From positions 1-39,535 of the forward strand of contig JAGCNO010000079.1 in the NCBI GenBank assembly GCA_017645905.1: 39,535 bases of DNA, given 5' to 3'. Each line of letters begins with the position of its first letter. Position 1 is the first letter of the stretch. Source of the DNA: Prevotella sp. (GTDB taxonomy: Bacteria; Bacteroidota; Bacteroidia; Bacteroidales; Bacteroidaceae). Below the pieces are notes generated by a model, which did not search any database, was not told the DNA's origin, and was given only the letters and a program-made list of their open reading frames with translations. Shown here piece after piece: positions 17,353 to 26,007 of the stretch. Position numbers and translations under genes: made by a program.

Positions 17353-20304
17353 TTACATGGTAGCCATGATGGTGATGATAGCTGAGATGTCAGCCACGTC
17401 AACAGAACCGTCACCGTTCACATCGGCTGCAGGATTGTTAGAACCTTCTGCCATGACAGTGATGACTGCCGAGATGTCGGCCACGTCGACAGAACCGTCA
17501 CCACCAACGTCACCTACGAGACGAGCTTTAGTGGGATAGTGGTATGCCTGGAGGTTGTCGAACCAGCAGCGGCGGCCAGGATAGGTCTTATAGTCTGAGC
17601 CGAGCACGAATGAAACGATCTTGGTGTCCTCGATGGCAGCACCATCGTCATCAGCTGTGCGGAAGGGCACTTCTGCACCGGCGTATGTTGCCTTAGAATT
17701 GGCAACGATACCTTGCAGGGTCTTTGCACCGTAGTTGATAATCAGCGAGAAGGATGACTTGTTTCCGTCTACGCATGAGCCGGCATCACCTGTCTTGTTC
17801 GATACGCAGCTTGAGCTGTTCATCGGCATACCAGTGCCTTCCTCGTTGTTGAAGTCATTGTAGATCTGAGCTGAGTTGTAGGCAAGGTACTTGAATCCAG
17901 CTACACGCTGACCGGCTTCGTTGAGCAGGTTCACCCAGAGATTACCATTGCTGAGCTGTACGAACCAAACGTCAAAGTTAAAGCGCAGCACATCTTTTGC
18001 TGCATCGTATTCATCGGGAACTGCTACAATACCTTCACCGTTGCCTACGCGGAGCACATCGAGCAGCTCTTCGTTGATGCCCTGTCCGTAATACATGGAA
18101 CCAATGCCTTTGTCAGGATCCGACCAAGGTGCTCCAGTATTATCTTCACTATAAACACCATCTGCGAAGGCCATCTCACCCTGGGCACCCTTGATAATAA
18201 TTCCACCTTCGGGACCTGCCTGTGCGGCGTTGGCGAAGTCGATGTCGATGAACGGTGTGAGGTTAACAGTAGACTTGAATTCCTCTACGGCAGCTGCGAG
18301 CACTTCAAGCTGGGCAGCGAGTTCAGCCTCGTCGGCCTCACGGCTCTCATCAGTAGCAGCGGAAAGCACCTGATACAGCTTTTCTTTTGTCAGGCTGATG
18401 ACGTTCTGCAGTGCACCTCTGTTGCCGGTTGCGTTCATCACGTCGTTGAGGACGAGCTCGGCAGCTGCAACTGCAGCCCTGTAGTTAGCGATAGCGTTGT
18501 TGGCATTCTTGAAGGCGTTGCGGGCCGAATTCAAGGCCTGAACAGCAGCCAGAAGGTCAGCACTGTAGAGAGTAGCTGTCTCGTCCTCTGCATGGGCAGC
18601 CAGCTTCTCGCGGATGAAGCTTTCGTTGAGCACGTTACCACCCTCGTCAATGACAGTCATCGACTCGTCATATATGGGCTGGTAGGTGTCGATGGCCTCC
18701 TGCAGGGCGGCGTGTCCCCAAGGACGGTCGTCGGCAGCGGTCAGCTGCATGTCGTCTTTAGCCCAGTCCAGACGCTCCTTCAGCGGGCCCTGCTGAGCGA
18801 TGATGGCAGCCACCTCGTTCTTGTAGTCAATCTCTTCCTGTGTTTCGCCAACGAGGATAATTTGTGGGTATGCAACATTGACATTGCTGCCCACCTTACC
18901 ACCCTGACGCTCTGGGTCGGGAATATAGGTGATACCGAAATAGATTGGTGTGCCTGCATCAACGTCTTCCTGACTGACCTCGTAGAATACGACGTAGCGC
19001 TTTTGAGTCGGCGGGCAGTTGCTGATGATGCCACACTCCACCTTTTGGCCTTCCTGTTCCACGTTCATGGTGGCATTAGCCTCAGCGTCGCTGCCCATGA
19101 GCTCCTTACCGGCAAACATGGTCACGCCCTTGAAGTCGCGGTTCCAGTCGTACATATAGTTTCTTGTATTGTTAACGATGGGGCACTTATCCTTACCGTC
19201 GTTACCAGCCATATAGTGACCTACGATGTCCATAGAGAACATGTAAGTACCAGCGCTCTTTGGAACGAGGGGATAGTACAGCGAAGCAAACTTAGCCTCC
19301 TGGCCACCCTGATAGCGATAGCCAATCTCGTCGCCATTGTTGGTAATGACACTGCTACCGCCGTTGTTGATGTGGAACCAACGGCTGTCGCCTTGGCCGT
19401 CCCAGCCACCGAAGTCGGCATCACTAAATGCCTTACGGGTGTCGCCGTATGCTGACCAGCGCTTCTCATCCTTGAGAATGTCACCACCATTGACGTTGAG
19501 CCATGCGGTCAGTTCCTCTTCATAGCTCTCCATCATTCCTTCGATGCTTGACTTGTCGTCAAGTGCACCGTCAGCCTCCAGCATGCCGCGCAGTGTTTCG
19601 ACAATATTGCTGATGAACTCGTTGTCGGTATCTTTGGTGAACTTGCCGCTGGCAATGAGCCTGTCAACATATTCCAGCTTGTTTTTGATGATGATGTCAT
19701 TATAGACTTCTTCAGCAGGATAAATCTGGATGTTGGTAATCTGTGTCTCAGCTGTCAGCTTCTCCATGTGCATGACGAGACTCTGTCCGGCGCCAATCTC
19801 AAAATAGTAGGAATTGGTCTTCCAGTTCTCCTTGAAACCATCAACTGTAGCCACGCTGACTGTTCCGTCATCAGCACTGCGGGTGAAAACAGGAGCGTCT
19901 GTTGAGGTAAGGAAGAAATCAATGTTATTACTCCACTTGGAGTTAAGGAAGGTAGCATTGGTGGCAGCACCCTTGATGTCGTACATCACGATGTATGTAC
20001 CGGCATCCAGGTCCCATTTCTGGCAGAGGGCAGCGTCTTCAGTAGAGCCGCTCATACTTTGGAGCACATTCTCACCGTTAGGTCCGGCACCTTCCACAAA
20101 TGACCAAACCTCGGCATTGACAGCCTCACCGGCAGCGTCTATCCAGCCGTCGGTGCCTGCGGCAAAGTCGCCGTTCGTCACCAGGTTTTCACCTGCAATC
20201 TTGACTCTCTGCGTATTCGTATAGACATAATCGCCTATTTCGTAGGCGAAGGAGCCCATAGCGCAGACCATTGCTAATGCAGCAAAAAGTAGTCTTTTCT
20301 TCAT
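17353..20304 (-). CDS. Secreted multidomain protein with C-terminal dockerin-type repeats
   Basis: A 983-residue protein with a cleavable signal peptide (MKKRLLFAALAMVCAMGSFA). The N-terminal region (about 35-210) reads like a galactose-binding or carbohydrate-binding sandwich (LVTNGDFAAGTDGWIDA and VMHMEKLTAETQITNIQIYP). The middle (about 490-700) is alanine-rich and helical (NSARNAFKNANNAIANYRAA), like FIVAR-type spacer helices. A second beta-rich domain spans about 710-925. The last 55 residues carry two EF-hand loops, DVGGDGSVDVAD and DVNGDGSVDVAD, each followed by a short helix, the pattern of a type I dockerin; the first loop has Gly where Asn is usual at position 3. No catalytic motif is recognised. 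It has its own promoter and terminator and sits beside the PL11 lyase, so a role in binding or degrading the same glycan is inferred. Confidence 0.75.
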   Translation of the reverse strand: MKKRLLFAALAMVCAMGSFAYEIGDYVYTNTQRVKIAGENLVTNGDFAAGTDGWIDAAGEAVNAEVWSFVEGAGPNGENVLQSMSGSTEDAALCQKWDLDAGTYIVMYDIKGAATNATFLNSKWSNNIDFFLTSTDAPVFTRSADDGTVSVATVDGFKENWKTNSYYFEIGAGQSLVMHMEKLTAETQITNIQIYPAEEVYNDIIIKNKLEYVDRLIASGKFTKDTDNEFISNIVETLRGMLEADGALDDKSSIEGMMESYEEELTAWLNVNGGDILKDEKRWSAYGDTRKAFSDADFGGWDGQGDSRWFHINNGGSSVITNNGDEIGYRYQGGQEAKFASLYYPLVPKSAGTYMFSMDIVGHYMAGNDGKDKCPIVNNTRNYMYDWNRDFKGVTMFAGKELMGSDAEANATMNVEQEGQKVECGIISNCPPTQKRYVVFYEVSQEDVDAGTPIYFGITYIPDPERQGGKVGSNVNVAYPQIILVGETQEEIDYKNEVAAIIAQQGPLKERLDWAKDDMQLTAADDRPWGHAALQEAIDTYQPIYDESMTVIDEGGNVLNESFIREKLAAHAEDETATLYSADLLAAVQALNSARNAFKNANNAIANYRAAVAAAELVLNDVMNATGNRGALQNVISLTKEKLYQVLSAATDESREADEAELAAQLEVLAAAVEEFKSTVNLTPFIDIDFANAAQAGPEGGIIIKGAQGEMAFADGVYSEDNTGAPWSDPDKGIGSMYYGQGINEELLDVLRVGNGEGIVAVPDEYDAAKDVLRFNFDVWFVQLSNGNLWVNLLNEAGQRVAGFKYLAYNSAQIYNDFNNEEGTGMPMNSSSCVSNKTGDAGSCVDGNKSSFSLIINYGAKTLQGIVANSKATYAGAEVPFRTADDDGAAIEDTKIVSFVLGSDYKTYPGRRCWFDNLQAYHYPTKARLVGDVGGDGSVDVADISAVITVMAEGSNNPAADVNGDGSVDVADISAIITIMATM

Positions 20305-20347
20305 AGTTGTACGTTAGTTTTAGTTAATATAAAAGAAATTATGGGTG

Positions 20348-20379
20348 CAAAGGTAATACTTTTCTTGATTTGGAACAAG
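20348..20379 (-). promoter_or_regulatory. Bacteroidetes-type promoter for the secreted dockerin protein
   Basis: Minus strand: CTTG (20376-20379, one mismatch to TTTG), a 20-bp spacer, then TACCTTTG (20348-20355). The -7 box and the following GCACCC equal those in front of the tRNA genes in this window, which may mean strong constitutive expression. Confidence 0.7.
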
Positions 20380-20442
20380 AAATGCAAGCAAAATTTTTGC
20401 TTTTTGTCTATATTTTTTGATTATACGTTTCAAAACAGGCCT

Positions 20443-23400
20443 TTATTCGGCTATTTTTGTCCTTCTGGCACGTGCTGCCATCTCTGAGATGACGGCAGCA
20501 ATGTCTGCTACGTCGACCGCTCCGTCGCCGTTTACGTCGGCAGATGAGTATTCAGAATTACCAGCCATGACATCAATGATGGCAGAGATATCAGCCACGT
20601 CTACTGTGCCGTCTTCGTTCACGTCGTAGGGGTCGCTGGTTCCTTCCACGATGCGCAGGATGCCTGTCTTATTGGCCAGACCTTCGGTGTCCCATGCCAT
20701 GCCAGCGGACAGCTTGGGAAGGTCGAAGACAGGTGTGCCACGGAAGGTGCTGCTGGCTGTCCAGAGGGTGAACTCATCACCGATGGCAGGTGTGTAGCCG
20801 TCAAGGAGCGTCAGGCGAACGATACCGTTCATGGTCAGTGAGGCAGCCTCGAGCTTAGAGTACTTGGCATTGTCCTGCACAATGAAGTTGACCACGGCAT
20901 CGCTGTTGACGATAAACGACACGGTGCTCTTGATGGTTCCCGGCGTGGTCTCGTTGACGAGTGAGCCACAGGGCTTCAGTTCTGCTCCCTTCTGCAGGGT
21001 CAGCTGGGTGAATTTTCCCTGTCCCACGATGCGTCCACCGTCTTTTACCGTCGTGGCGTTGGAGCCGTTGACGAAGGTGGAGAGTGCTGCCTGGTTGAAG
21101 GCTACGGTGCCTCCCTCTACGGTGAGCGTGGCGTTAATCTTGCCCAGGGTCATCAGCTTCATGGTTCCCGTGCCGCGCTTGGTGAGCTTCGATGCCGACT
21201 TGGGTATGGTGGTGCCGTAGGGGTCTGTGCGCTCACTGGTGACGCCTATCTCGGTGGAGAGGATGAAGTCCTTGTCGTTGCCGCCCAGAATCCATTGTCC
21301 CGAGCCGATGAGGGTGCCGCTACCGGAGAGCGTACCTATCTCGATGTCCTTGCCTTCGTTGCTCACACGGACGTCGGCCTGCACGTTGAGCGTGGCGTTG
21401 GGCAGGCCGTAAGTGTTGCGGAAAGCCCAGATGGGGTCGTAGGACTTCTTGTTCTGACGGTTCTCCTTGTAGGCCTTGATGGTTCCTGCAAACTCGCTCC
21501 AGTTGCCATCGAAGTAGCAGCGCACGCCGCCGGTGTAGACATTGAATGTGCCCTCTCCGGTAAGGCGTCCTGTGTAGGTAGAGCGGAAGCCGCACTTGAT
21601 GGTTCCCGTCTTTGACTTGGGCACCACGTAGTTAGAAGAGTTGGTGATGTTCGAACTCTCGTTGTTGGCAGCGTTGAGCGTTCCGCCCTGGAACTCCACA
21701 GTCTTCGGAAGCTGCTCGACACCATTGTTTTCATTGGAGGTGACTGTTCCGCCCTTGATGACGAGCTGTGCGAAGGTGTTGCCTGAAAGCATTTCCATAG
21801 AGCCGGCACCTGTCTTGGTAACGATGGCTCCGGTGCCCTTGATGCCCTTGTTGAATATGACGCTCTTGGAAGAAGGCACGTCGATGGTGGTCTGTCCGCT
21901 AACGTTGAGCACCTGGTCGGTGATGATAGTACCGTTCAGCTGCAGCGTGGCGCCGTCGTTGAGCTTGATGGCCGACTTGGCATTGCCTAATGAGCCCCAG
22001 TCCTGACCGGCGTTGTTAGCCAGCATCGTGACGCTCATCGTTCCGCCGTTGATGGTGGTGGTGCCGGTGTGGTTCCAGTTGTTGAGCGTCACCTTTCCGG
22101 CACCGTTCTTCGTGATGGGGCCTCCGCCCACGATGCTGTCGCCGTTGAGGGTGTAGCTCTTCTTCTCGTTCTCGAAGGTCACCGAGGCAGGGCTGACGGC
22201 TCCCTTTATATTAATAGTTGTGTAAGCGGCGGAGTCGTTGAACACTACGTCGTCACCATTGGCCGAGTAAACACTCTCGCCGTCGGCGGTGAGGAAGTTA
22301 GTGCTGGCGGCCTGCTCCCAGGTGTTGTTGCCAAAGGCTCCGTTCCACACGATGTTGCTGGCGGCACGCATCTCCTCGACGACGAGCAGCAGTTTGCCAT
22401 CCTCGTGCTTCAGCGTGGTCTTGATGTCGTTGGCCAGGCCCTCAATGATGATGTCGGCTACGTTGCCGGTGACCTTCTCCACGTTGCCGAGGATGTAGGT
22501 GCCGGGAGGAAGGGTGCCGCTGCTGGAGTCGAACTCCAGCACAGGTGCCTTGTACTTCGGGCCAAAGCTCCAGTCGCGGGTGTCGATGACGAGGGTCTGG
22601 GCGTTGAACTGGTTGAGGGCGTAGTCAGTAAGACCGTCCTCGCTATATGCCTTGAGGACGATACGTGAACCGAAGCCCAGGGTGAGTGTCGAGACGGTGA
22701 TGTCTCCAGGAATATGCTTGTAGCCGGGATAGATGGTGGCATTGTAGTCGGCACGCAGACCGCCGAGGAACTTGCCGCCGTTGCTTAGGAGCGTGGTGTG
22801 ACGGTTGAGCCAGACGGGGCTCTTCTCCATCGTACCGTCGAACTGGAGCGTGCCGTTCCACACGTTGGTCTCGCCCGTGTGCTTGTTCACGACGTTGGGC
22901 AGCATGAGCGTGCCTTCACCCTGTTTCACTATACGGGTGCTGCCGCCGAAGGCTCCGCCGTAGAGTATTGTTGTGAAGGTGACGTCATCTAGAATGGGCT
23001 GCTTCGGCGTGCTGCTGGTAGCCTGCTGGGAGCCGGTACCCCGTACATGTGAGGGCGTGTTGATGGTGAGGATATAAGGCGAGGCTCCGTCCTCTACGGG
23101 AAATACCTGGTCCTCGTAGCCGCAGATGAGCAGGTGGTCGTCGGTAGTCCCAATGGGTGAACCATCGGGCACGAGCGTGCGGCCGCGGAGCATGAGTGGT
23201 GGTGGGGCCTGGGTGATGCCTTCCAGTTCGCCGAGGAAGTAGGAGACGTGTGGCGGTTGGTTGTAGCCCACGCATTGCCAGGCCATCGCGTTGCGATACT
23301 GGTGGTCGTGCCAGAGGGTATAGATGCCGTAATCCGACTCGTAGTTTGTGGTGTAGACGTGGAGGGCATCGTTGTGGCTTGTGCGCAGTACCAGTTCCTC

Positions 23401-25122
23401 ACGCCAGTCGCCGAGGATGTCGCCCTGTGCCGAGGGGTTGTTCTTCGACGAGTTGTTGAGTATTCCTGTTGGGGTGTATTGTCCGCCGCTGTTGTAGAAG
23501 TTCAGACGACCATTTCCCCACTTGGTGATTTTTACAGCACGCTGTACGCCGGGCGAGTTCATGATCTCGTCGCAGAGGTCGCCGTCCCAGTAGATACGCA
23601 TGTTCAGGTCGCCGCCGGCAATGTAGCTGTCGGCCGATGTGGAGTAGCTGCGGTCGGCAGAGAGGGCGTAGATATCGCCGCCGATGGCACGACCCTGCGA
23701 GCCAGGAATGTCGTTGGTGAAGTTTCCGGCCATGCAGCGCCCGTTGTCGCCGCCGGTACCTGTCTGGATATAAACCTGCGACGTGGTGGCATTGGTGTAA
23801 GCCAATCCGGGCTTGTCGCTGCCCTCGAGACAGACGAACTGCTCCTGTCCCCATCTGTAGGGGTCGAGGTCGCCGCAGTGCTGGGCGTCGCCGTGACCGT
23901 AGCCGGTAGTGGAGAGGCCGTAGCCGGTATCGTCAATCATCATCGAGCCGAAGACAATCTCGTCTCGGCCGTCCCAGTCTACGTCGGCGATGGCATAGTT
24001 ATGGAAGCCGTTGCCAAACCAAGGTGAGCTCTTGTCGTAGCAGTTCCAGCGCCAGCGTTGGGTCAGCTCGTGGGTCTGTGGGTTCACGTCGAGGGCACAG
24101 AACTTATGGCGGGTGTAGCATCCGCGACCGAGGAAGATGCTGGGGTGCTCGCCGTCCAAGTAAGGTGCTCCGAAGTAGTGCTTGCAGGAACGGTGGCCAG
24201 TATCATTGCTGCCCCAAATGGTGGCATAGTCACTCTCGCCAGCTTCAAAGCGGGGTAGGGGGTAATCCATTGGCGTCCAGCTGCTTGAGCCATCCCATCC
24301 AAGGTAAGGTTCTGCCGTTGCACCATTAAGGTAGAGCAGGTATTCTGCGCCGTTGCGGGTGTATTCATCACGTGGGGCGTAGTAGTTCATGTTGCCCACG
24401 TTGATGGTCTTTCCCGTTGCGGTGTGGATAATCATGTTGTCGGCACCACGCATGAGCACCTCGGCCTTGCCGTCCTGGTCCCAGTCGTAGCCTATGAGGT
24501 CCCACTGCTCGTCGGGACCGGCCATGAGGTTCGGGCCGAGGTCTATCCACCACAGGCGCGTGCCGTCCATCTTGTAGCACTCATAGAGGTTGAAGTCGGT
24601 CTTGTTGGCACTGTCATAGCGGTTGCCCTTGTCGTTGTTTCGCTTGACGATAAACTCTGTGACACCATCGCCATCCACATCGGCAAGGCTCACATCGTTG
24701 AGCGTATAGCCGGCAGGGTCATTGGTAGTGCCATTGGTGGCGGCGTTGGTCTGTGTCACGCCAGCACGGTTCACCACAGGCTGCACCTTTACCTCCCAGT
24801 ACTGGTTAGCCCAGGCCTGTACGGACTTGGACTTATCCTGTACCACGCCGCGGACTATCGGCTCCACCTGATAAGTGGCAGAGGCCGAGCCGCTGGCGTC
24901 GAGAAAGTTAGACTTGGTGAGGTTGGAGGCAATCTTCGTGCCGTCGCGGTAAAGGTTGAACTTCGTGTCGTAGTACTCCTCGCCCATGATACGCCATGAG
25001 ACGAGAAAACCGCTGCCTGAAGGTACGGCCACGATTCCGCGGTCCACAATGTCAGTAAAACGCTGGGCTTGCAGACCGCAGGAAAGGGCTGCAAACATGG
25101 TTAGTAGTATTAGTTTCCTCAT
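20443..25122 (-). CDS. PL11-type rhamnogalacturonan lyase fused to a repeat-rich beta region and dockerin
   Basis: A 1559-residue secreted protein. After a signal peptide (MRKLILLTMFAALSCGLQAQ) the first 600 or so residues follow family PL11 (YesW/YesX-like): VDRGIVAVPSGSGFLVSWR, LADVDGDGVTEFIVKRN, WWIDLGPNLMAG, the AIADVDWDGRDEIVFG strand and VLRTSHNDALHVYTTNY. PL11 enzymes cleave the rhamnose-galacturonate backbone of rhamnogalacturonan I by beta-elimination, using a beta-propeller with Ca. A long region follows (about 690-1480) with repeated 'G.TTINGGTM'-like strands resembling autotransporter-associated beta-helix repeats. The C-terminus has two dockerin-type loops (DVNEDGTVDVAD, DVNGDGAVDVAD) and a basic tail RARRTKIAE. 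Usual PL11 enzymes are about 600 residues, so the extra 900 are unusual. Endo versus exo action is not decided. Confidence 0.85.
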   Translation of the reverse strand: MRKLILLTMFAALSCGLQAQRFTDIVDRGIVAVPSGSGFLVSWRIMGEEYYDTKFNLYRDGTKIASNLTKSNFLDASGSASATYQVEPIVRGVVQDKSKSVQAWANQYWEVKVQPVVNRAGVTQTNAATNGTTNDPAGYTLNDVSLADVDGDGVTEFIVKRNNDKGNRYDSANKTDFNLYECYKMDGTRLWWIDLGPNLMAGPDEQWDLIGYDWDQDGKAEVLMRGADNMIIHTATGKTINVGNMNYYAPRDEYTRNGAEYLLYLNGATAEPYLGWDGSSSWTPMDYPLPRFEAGESDYATIWGSNDTGHRSCKHYFGAPYLDGEHPSIFLGRGCYTRHKFCALDVNPQTHELTQRWRWNCYDKSSPWFGNGFHNYAIADVDWDGRDEIVFGSMMIDDTGYGLSTTGYGHGDAQHCGDLDPYRWGQEQFVCLEGSDKPGLAYTNATTSQVYIQTGTGGDNGRCMAGNFTNDIPGSQGRAIGGDIYALSADRSYSTSADSYIAGGDLNMRIYWDGDLCDEIMNSPGVQRAVKITKWGNGRLNFYNSGGQYTPTGILNNSSKNNPSAQGDILGDWREELVLRTSHNDALHVYTTNYESDYGIYTLWHDHQYRNAMAWQCVGYNQPPHVSYFLGELEGITQAPPPLMLRGRTLVPDGSPIGTTDDHLLICGYEDQVFPVEDGASPYILTINTPSHVRGTGSQQATSSTPKQPILDDVTFTTILYGGAFGGSTRIVKQGEGTLMLPNVVNKHTGETNVWNGTLQFDGTMEKSPVWLNRHTTLLSNGGKFLGGLRADYNATIYPGYKHIPGDITVSTLTLGFGSRIVLKAYSEDGLTDYALNQFNAQTLVIDTRDWSFGPKYKAPVLEFDSSSGTLPPGTYILGNVEKVTGNVADIIIEGLANDIKTTLKHEDGKLLLVVEEMRAASNIVWNGAFGNNTWEQAASTNFLTADGESVYSANGDDVVFNDSAAYTTINIKGAVSPASVTFENEKKSYTLNGDSIVGGGPITKNGAGKVTLNNWNHTGTTTINGGTMSVTMLANNAGQDWGSLGNAKSAIKLNDGATLQLNGTIITDQVLNVSGQTTIDVPSSKSVIFNKGIKGTGAIVTKTGAGSMEMLSGNTFAQLVIKGGTVTSNENNGVEQLPKTVEFQGGTLNAANNESSNITNSSNYVVPKSKTGTIKCGFRSTYTGRLTGEGTFNVYTGGVRCYFDGNWSEFAGTIKAYKENRQNKKSYDPIWAFRNTYGLPNATLNVQADVRVSNEGKDIEIGTLSGSGTLIGSGQWILGGNDKDFILSTEIGVTSERTDPYGTTIPKSASKLTKRGTGTMKLMTLGKINATLTVEGGTVAFNQAALSTFVNGSNATTVKDGGRIVGQGKFTQLTLQKGAELKPCGSLVNETTPGTIKSTVSFIVNSDAVVNFIVQDNAKYSKLEAASLTMNGIVRLTLLDGYTPAIGDEFTLWTASSTFRGTPVFDLPKLSAGMAWDTEGLANKTGILRIVEGTSDPYDVNEDGTVDVADISAIIDVMAGNSEYSSADVNGDGAVDVADIAAVISEMAARARRTKIAE

Positions 25123-25144
25123 AACTGTGATGTCGATTTGCGTG

Positions 25145-25176
25145 CAAAATTACAGTTTTTGTTTCAAACGGGAAAA
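25145..25176 (-). promoter_or_regulatory. Probable promoter of the PL11 gene
   Basis: The minus strand has TAATTTTG (25145-25152), a full match to the -7 box. The tetramer 20 bp upstream is TTTT, not TTTG; a TTTG also occurs only 12 bp upstream. The start codon is 23 bp downstream of the box, so the leader would be short. Confidence 0.55.
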
Positions 25177-25296
25177 AATATTGCCAAAAATCAAAGGAAA
25201 AAAGGCAGTTTAGAAATAGTTTTTACCTGCGTTTGGATTTAGCGCCCGGCAAAGGGGGCTTGTAGGGAATCTCGCTTTTCTAATTCCGCCTTCCGG

Positions 25297-25384
25297 AGAA
25301 AGAACGGCTTTTTCCCATCGAAAGAACGGCTTATTCGAATCGAAAGAACGGCTTTTTCCCATCGAAAGAACGGCTTTTTCTTTC
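25297..25384. repeat. 22-bp tandem repeat array, four units, inverse orientation
   Basis: Four exact 22-bp units carrying the complement of the family core (AAAGAACGGCTTTTTC with small changes; the second unit has TTATTC). The orientation is opposite to the other three arrays on the plus strand. It lies between two divergent promoters. Confidence 0.88.
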
Positions 25385-25432
25385 AGCCCGAAAAAGAAAA
25401 AAGCGGCGGAAGAGCAAAAAAAGGAGGAAAAA

Positions 25433-25464
25433 TTTGGTGGAATGGAAAAATAGTACTACCTTTG
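25433..25464 (+). promoter_or_regulatory. Promoter of tRNA-Cys
   Basis: TTTG (25433-25436), a 20-bp spacer, TACCTTTG (25457-25464). It is followed by GCACGCGCAA, nearly the same initial sequence as at the other tRNA promoters here. Confidence 0.8.
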
Positions 25465-25482
25465 CACGCGCAAATCGCAAAT

Positions 25483-25554
25483 GGTGCGTTGGATGAGTGG
25501 CTTAGTCAACGGTCTGCAAAACCGTCTACGGCGGTTCGAATCCGCCACGCACCT
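25483..25554 (+). tRNA. tRNA-Cys (GCA)
   Basis: The acceptor stem GGTGCGT pairs with ACGCACC. The anticodon stem ACGGT/ACCGT closes the loop CTGCAAA with anticodon GCA. The T arm GGCGG-TTCGAAT-CCGCC is intact. The discriminator base is T and CCA is not encoded. A promoter is upstream and a strong terminator follows. Confidence 0.97.
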
Positions 25555-25561
25555 CAAAGGA

Positions 25562-25611
25562 AACTCCCGGAAGCCTAATGAATAAAGGGTTCCGGGAGTT
25601 TTGTTTTTGAA
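25562..25611 (+). terminator. Rho-independent terminator after tRNA-Cys
   Basis: The stem AACTCCCGGAA pairs with TTCCGGGAGTT (11 bp), followed by TTGTTTTT. Confidence 0.85.
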
Positions 25612-25714
25612 GGAACTTTCAGATTTGCCTCACCATTCGGTTTTGTTTCATTGGAATTTGAATGGTTTTAATAATATTTAAGTTTGTACCTGCTGTTTTT
25701 TGGAGAGTTTTATC

Positions 25715-25722
25715 TACTTTTG
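25715..25722 (+). promoter_or_regulatory. -7 box of the toxin-antitoxin operon
   Basis: TACTTTTG fits TAnnTTTG; no good TTTG lies at 19-20 bp upstream. A small dyad ATAAT (25731-25735) / ATTAT (25741-25745) spans the start codon and could be the site where the RHH antitoxin represses its own operon; this is inference. Confidence 0.5.
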
Positions 25723-25737
25723 CAACACAAATAATGT

Positions 25738-26007
25738 ATGATTATGGAAAGGACAACAAGACGCAAAAGATTGACTGTGAGTCTGCCGGACTATGCTATG
25801 GCCGACATTAGGAAAGAAGCTGCACGTACAGGATGGAGCATGAGCGCTCTTGGTGGTGAGTATCTCCTTGACGGGATGTACAGCAAGCCGAACGCAGAAA
25901 CGCTGGCCGCGATAGAGGAGGCACGGTCGGGCGTGGAGATGGAAGACTTTGACCCGGACGAACTTGACAAATACATCTATGCAGCTGAAGAAATCGACGC
26001 AGTTTAA
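25738..26007 (+). CDS. Ribbon-helix-helix antitoxin (RelB/DinJ-like)
   Basis: An 89-residue protein. The N-terminal part, RKRLTVSLPDYAMADIRKEA, shown as RLTVSLPDYAMADIRKEA, has the beta strand and two-helix pattern of a ribbon-helix-helix DNA-binding domain. The C-terminal half is acidic (MEDFDPDELDKYIYAAEEI), as in antitoxins that wrap their toxin. The toxin start lies inside the last codons of this gene. The start may be ATG at 25738 or at 25744 (MERTTRRK). The expected role is neutralisation of the downstream toxin and autorepression. The pair sits between two housekeeping units with a separate promoter, which fits acquisition as a small module. Confidence 0.8.
   Translation: MIMERTTRRKRLTVSLPDYAMADIRKEAARTGWSMSALGGEYLLDGMYSKPNAETLAAIEEARSGVEMEDFDPDELDKYIYAAEEIDAV

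Larger units (their letters stand above)
25123..25482. other. Divergent intergenic region between the PL11 gene and tRNA-Cys
   Basis: These 360 bp hold no supportable gene. They contain the PL11 promoter near 25145-25176, a four-unit 22-bp repeat array (25297-25384), a purine-rich stretch, and the tRNA-Cys promoter (25433-25464). Confidence 0.7.

Noticed and set aside
20385-20425. Terminator after the PL11 gene
   Set aside because: The dyad GCAAAATTTTTGC is short and AT-rich, and on the minus strand it lacks a following T-run; it is not convincing.
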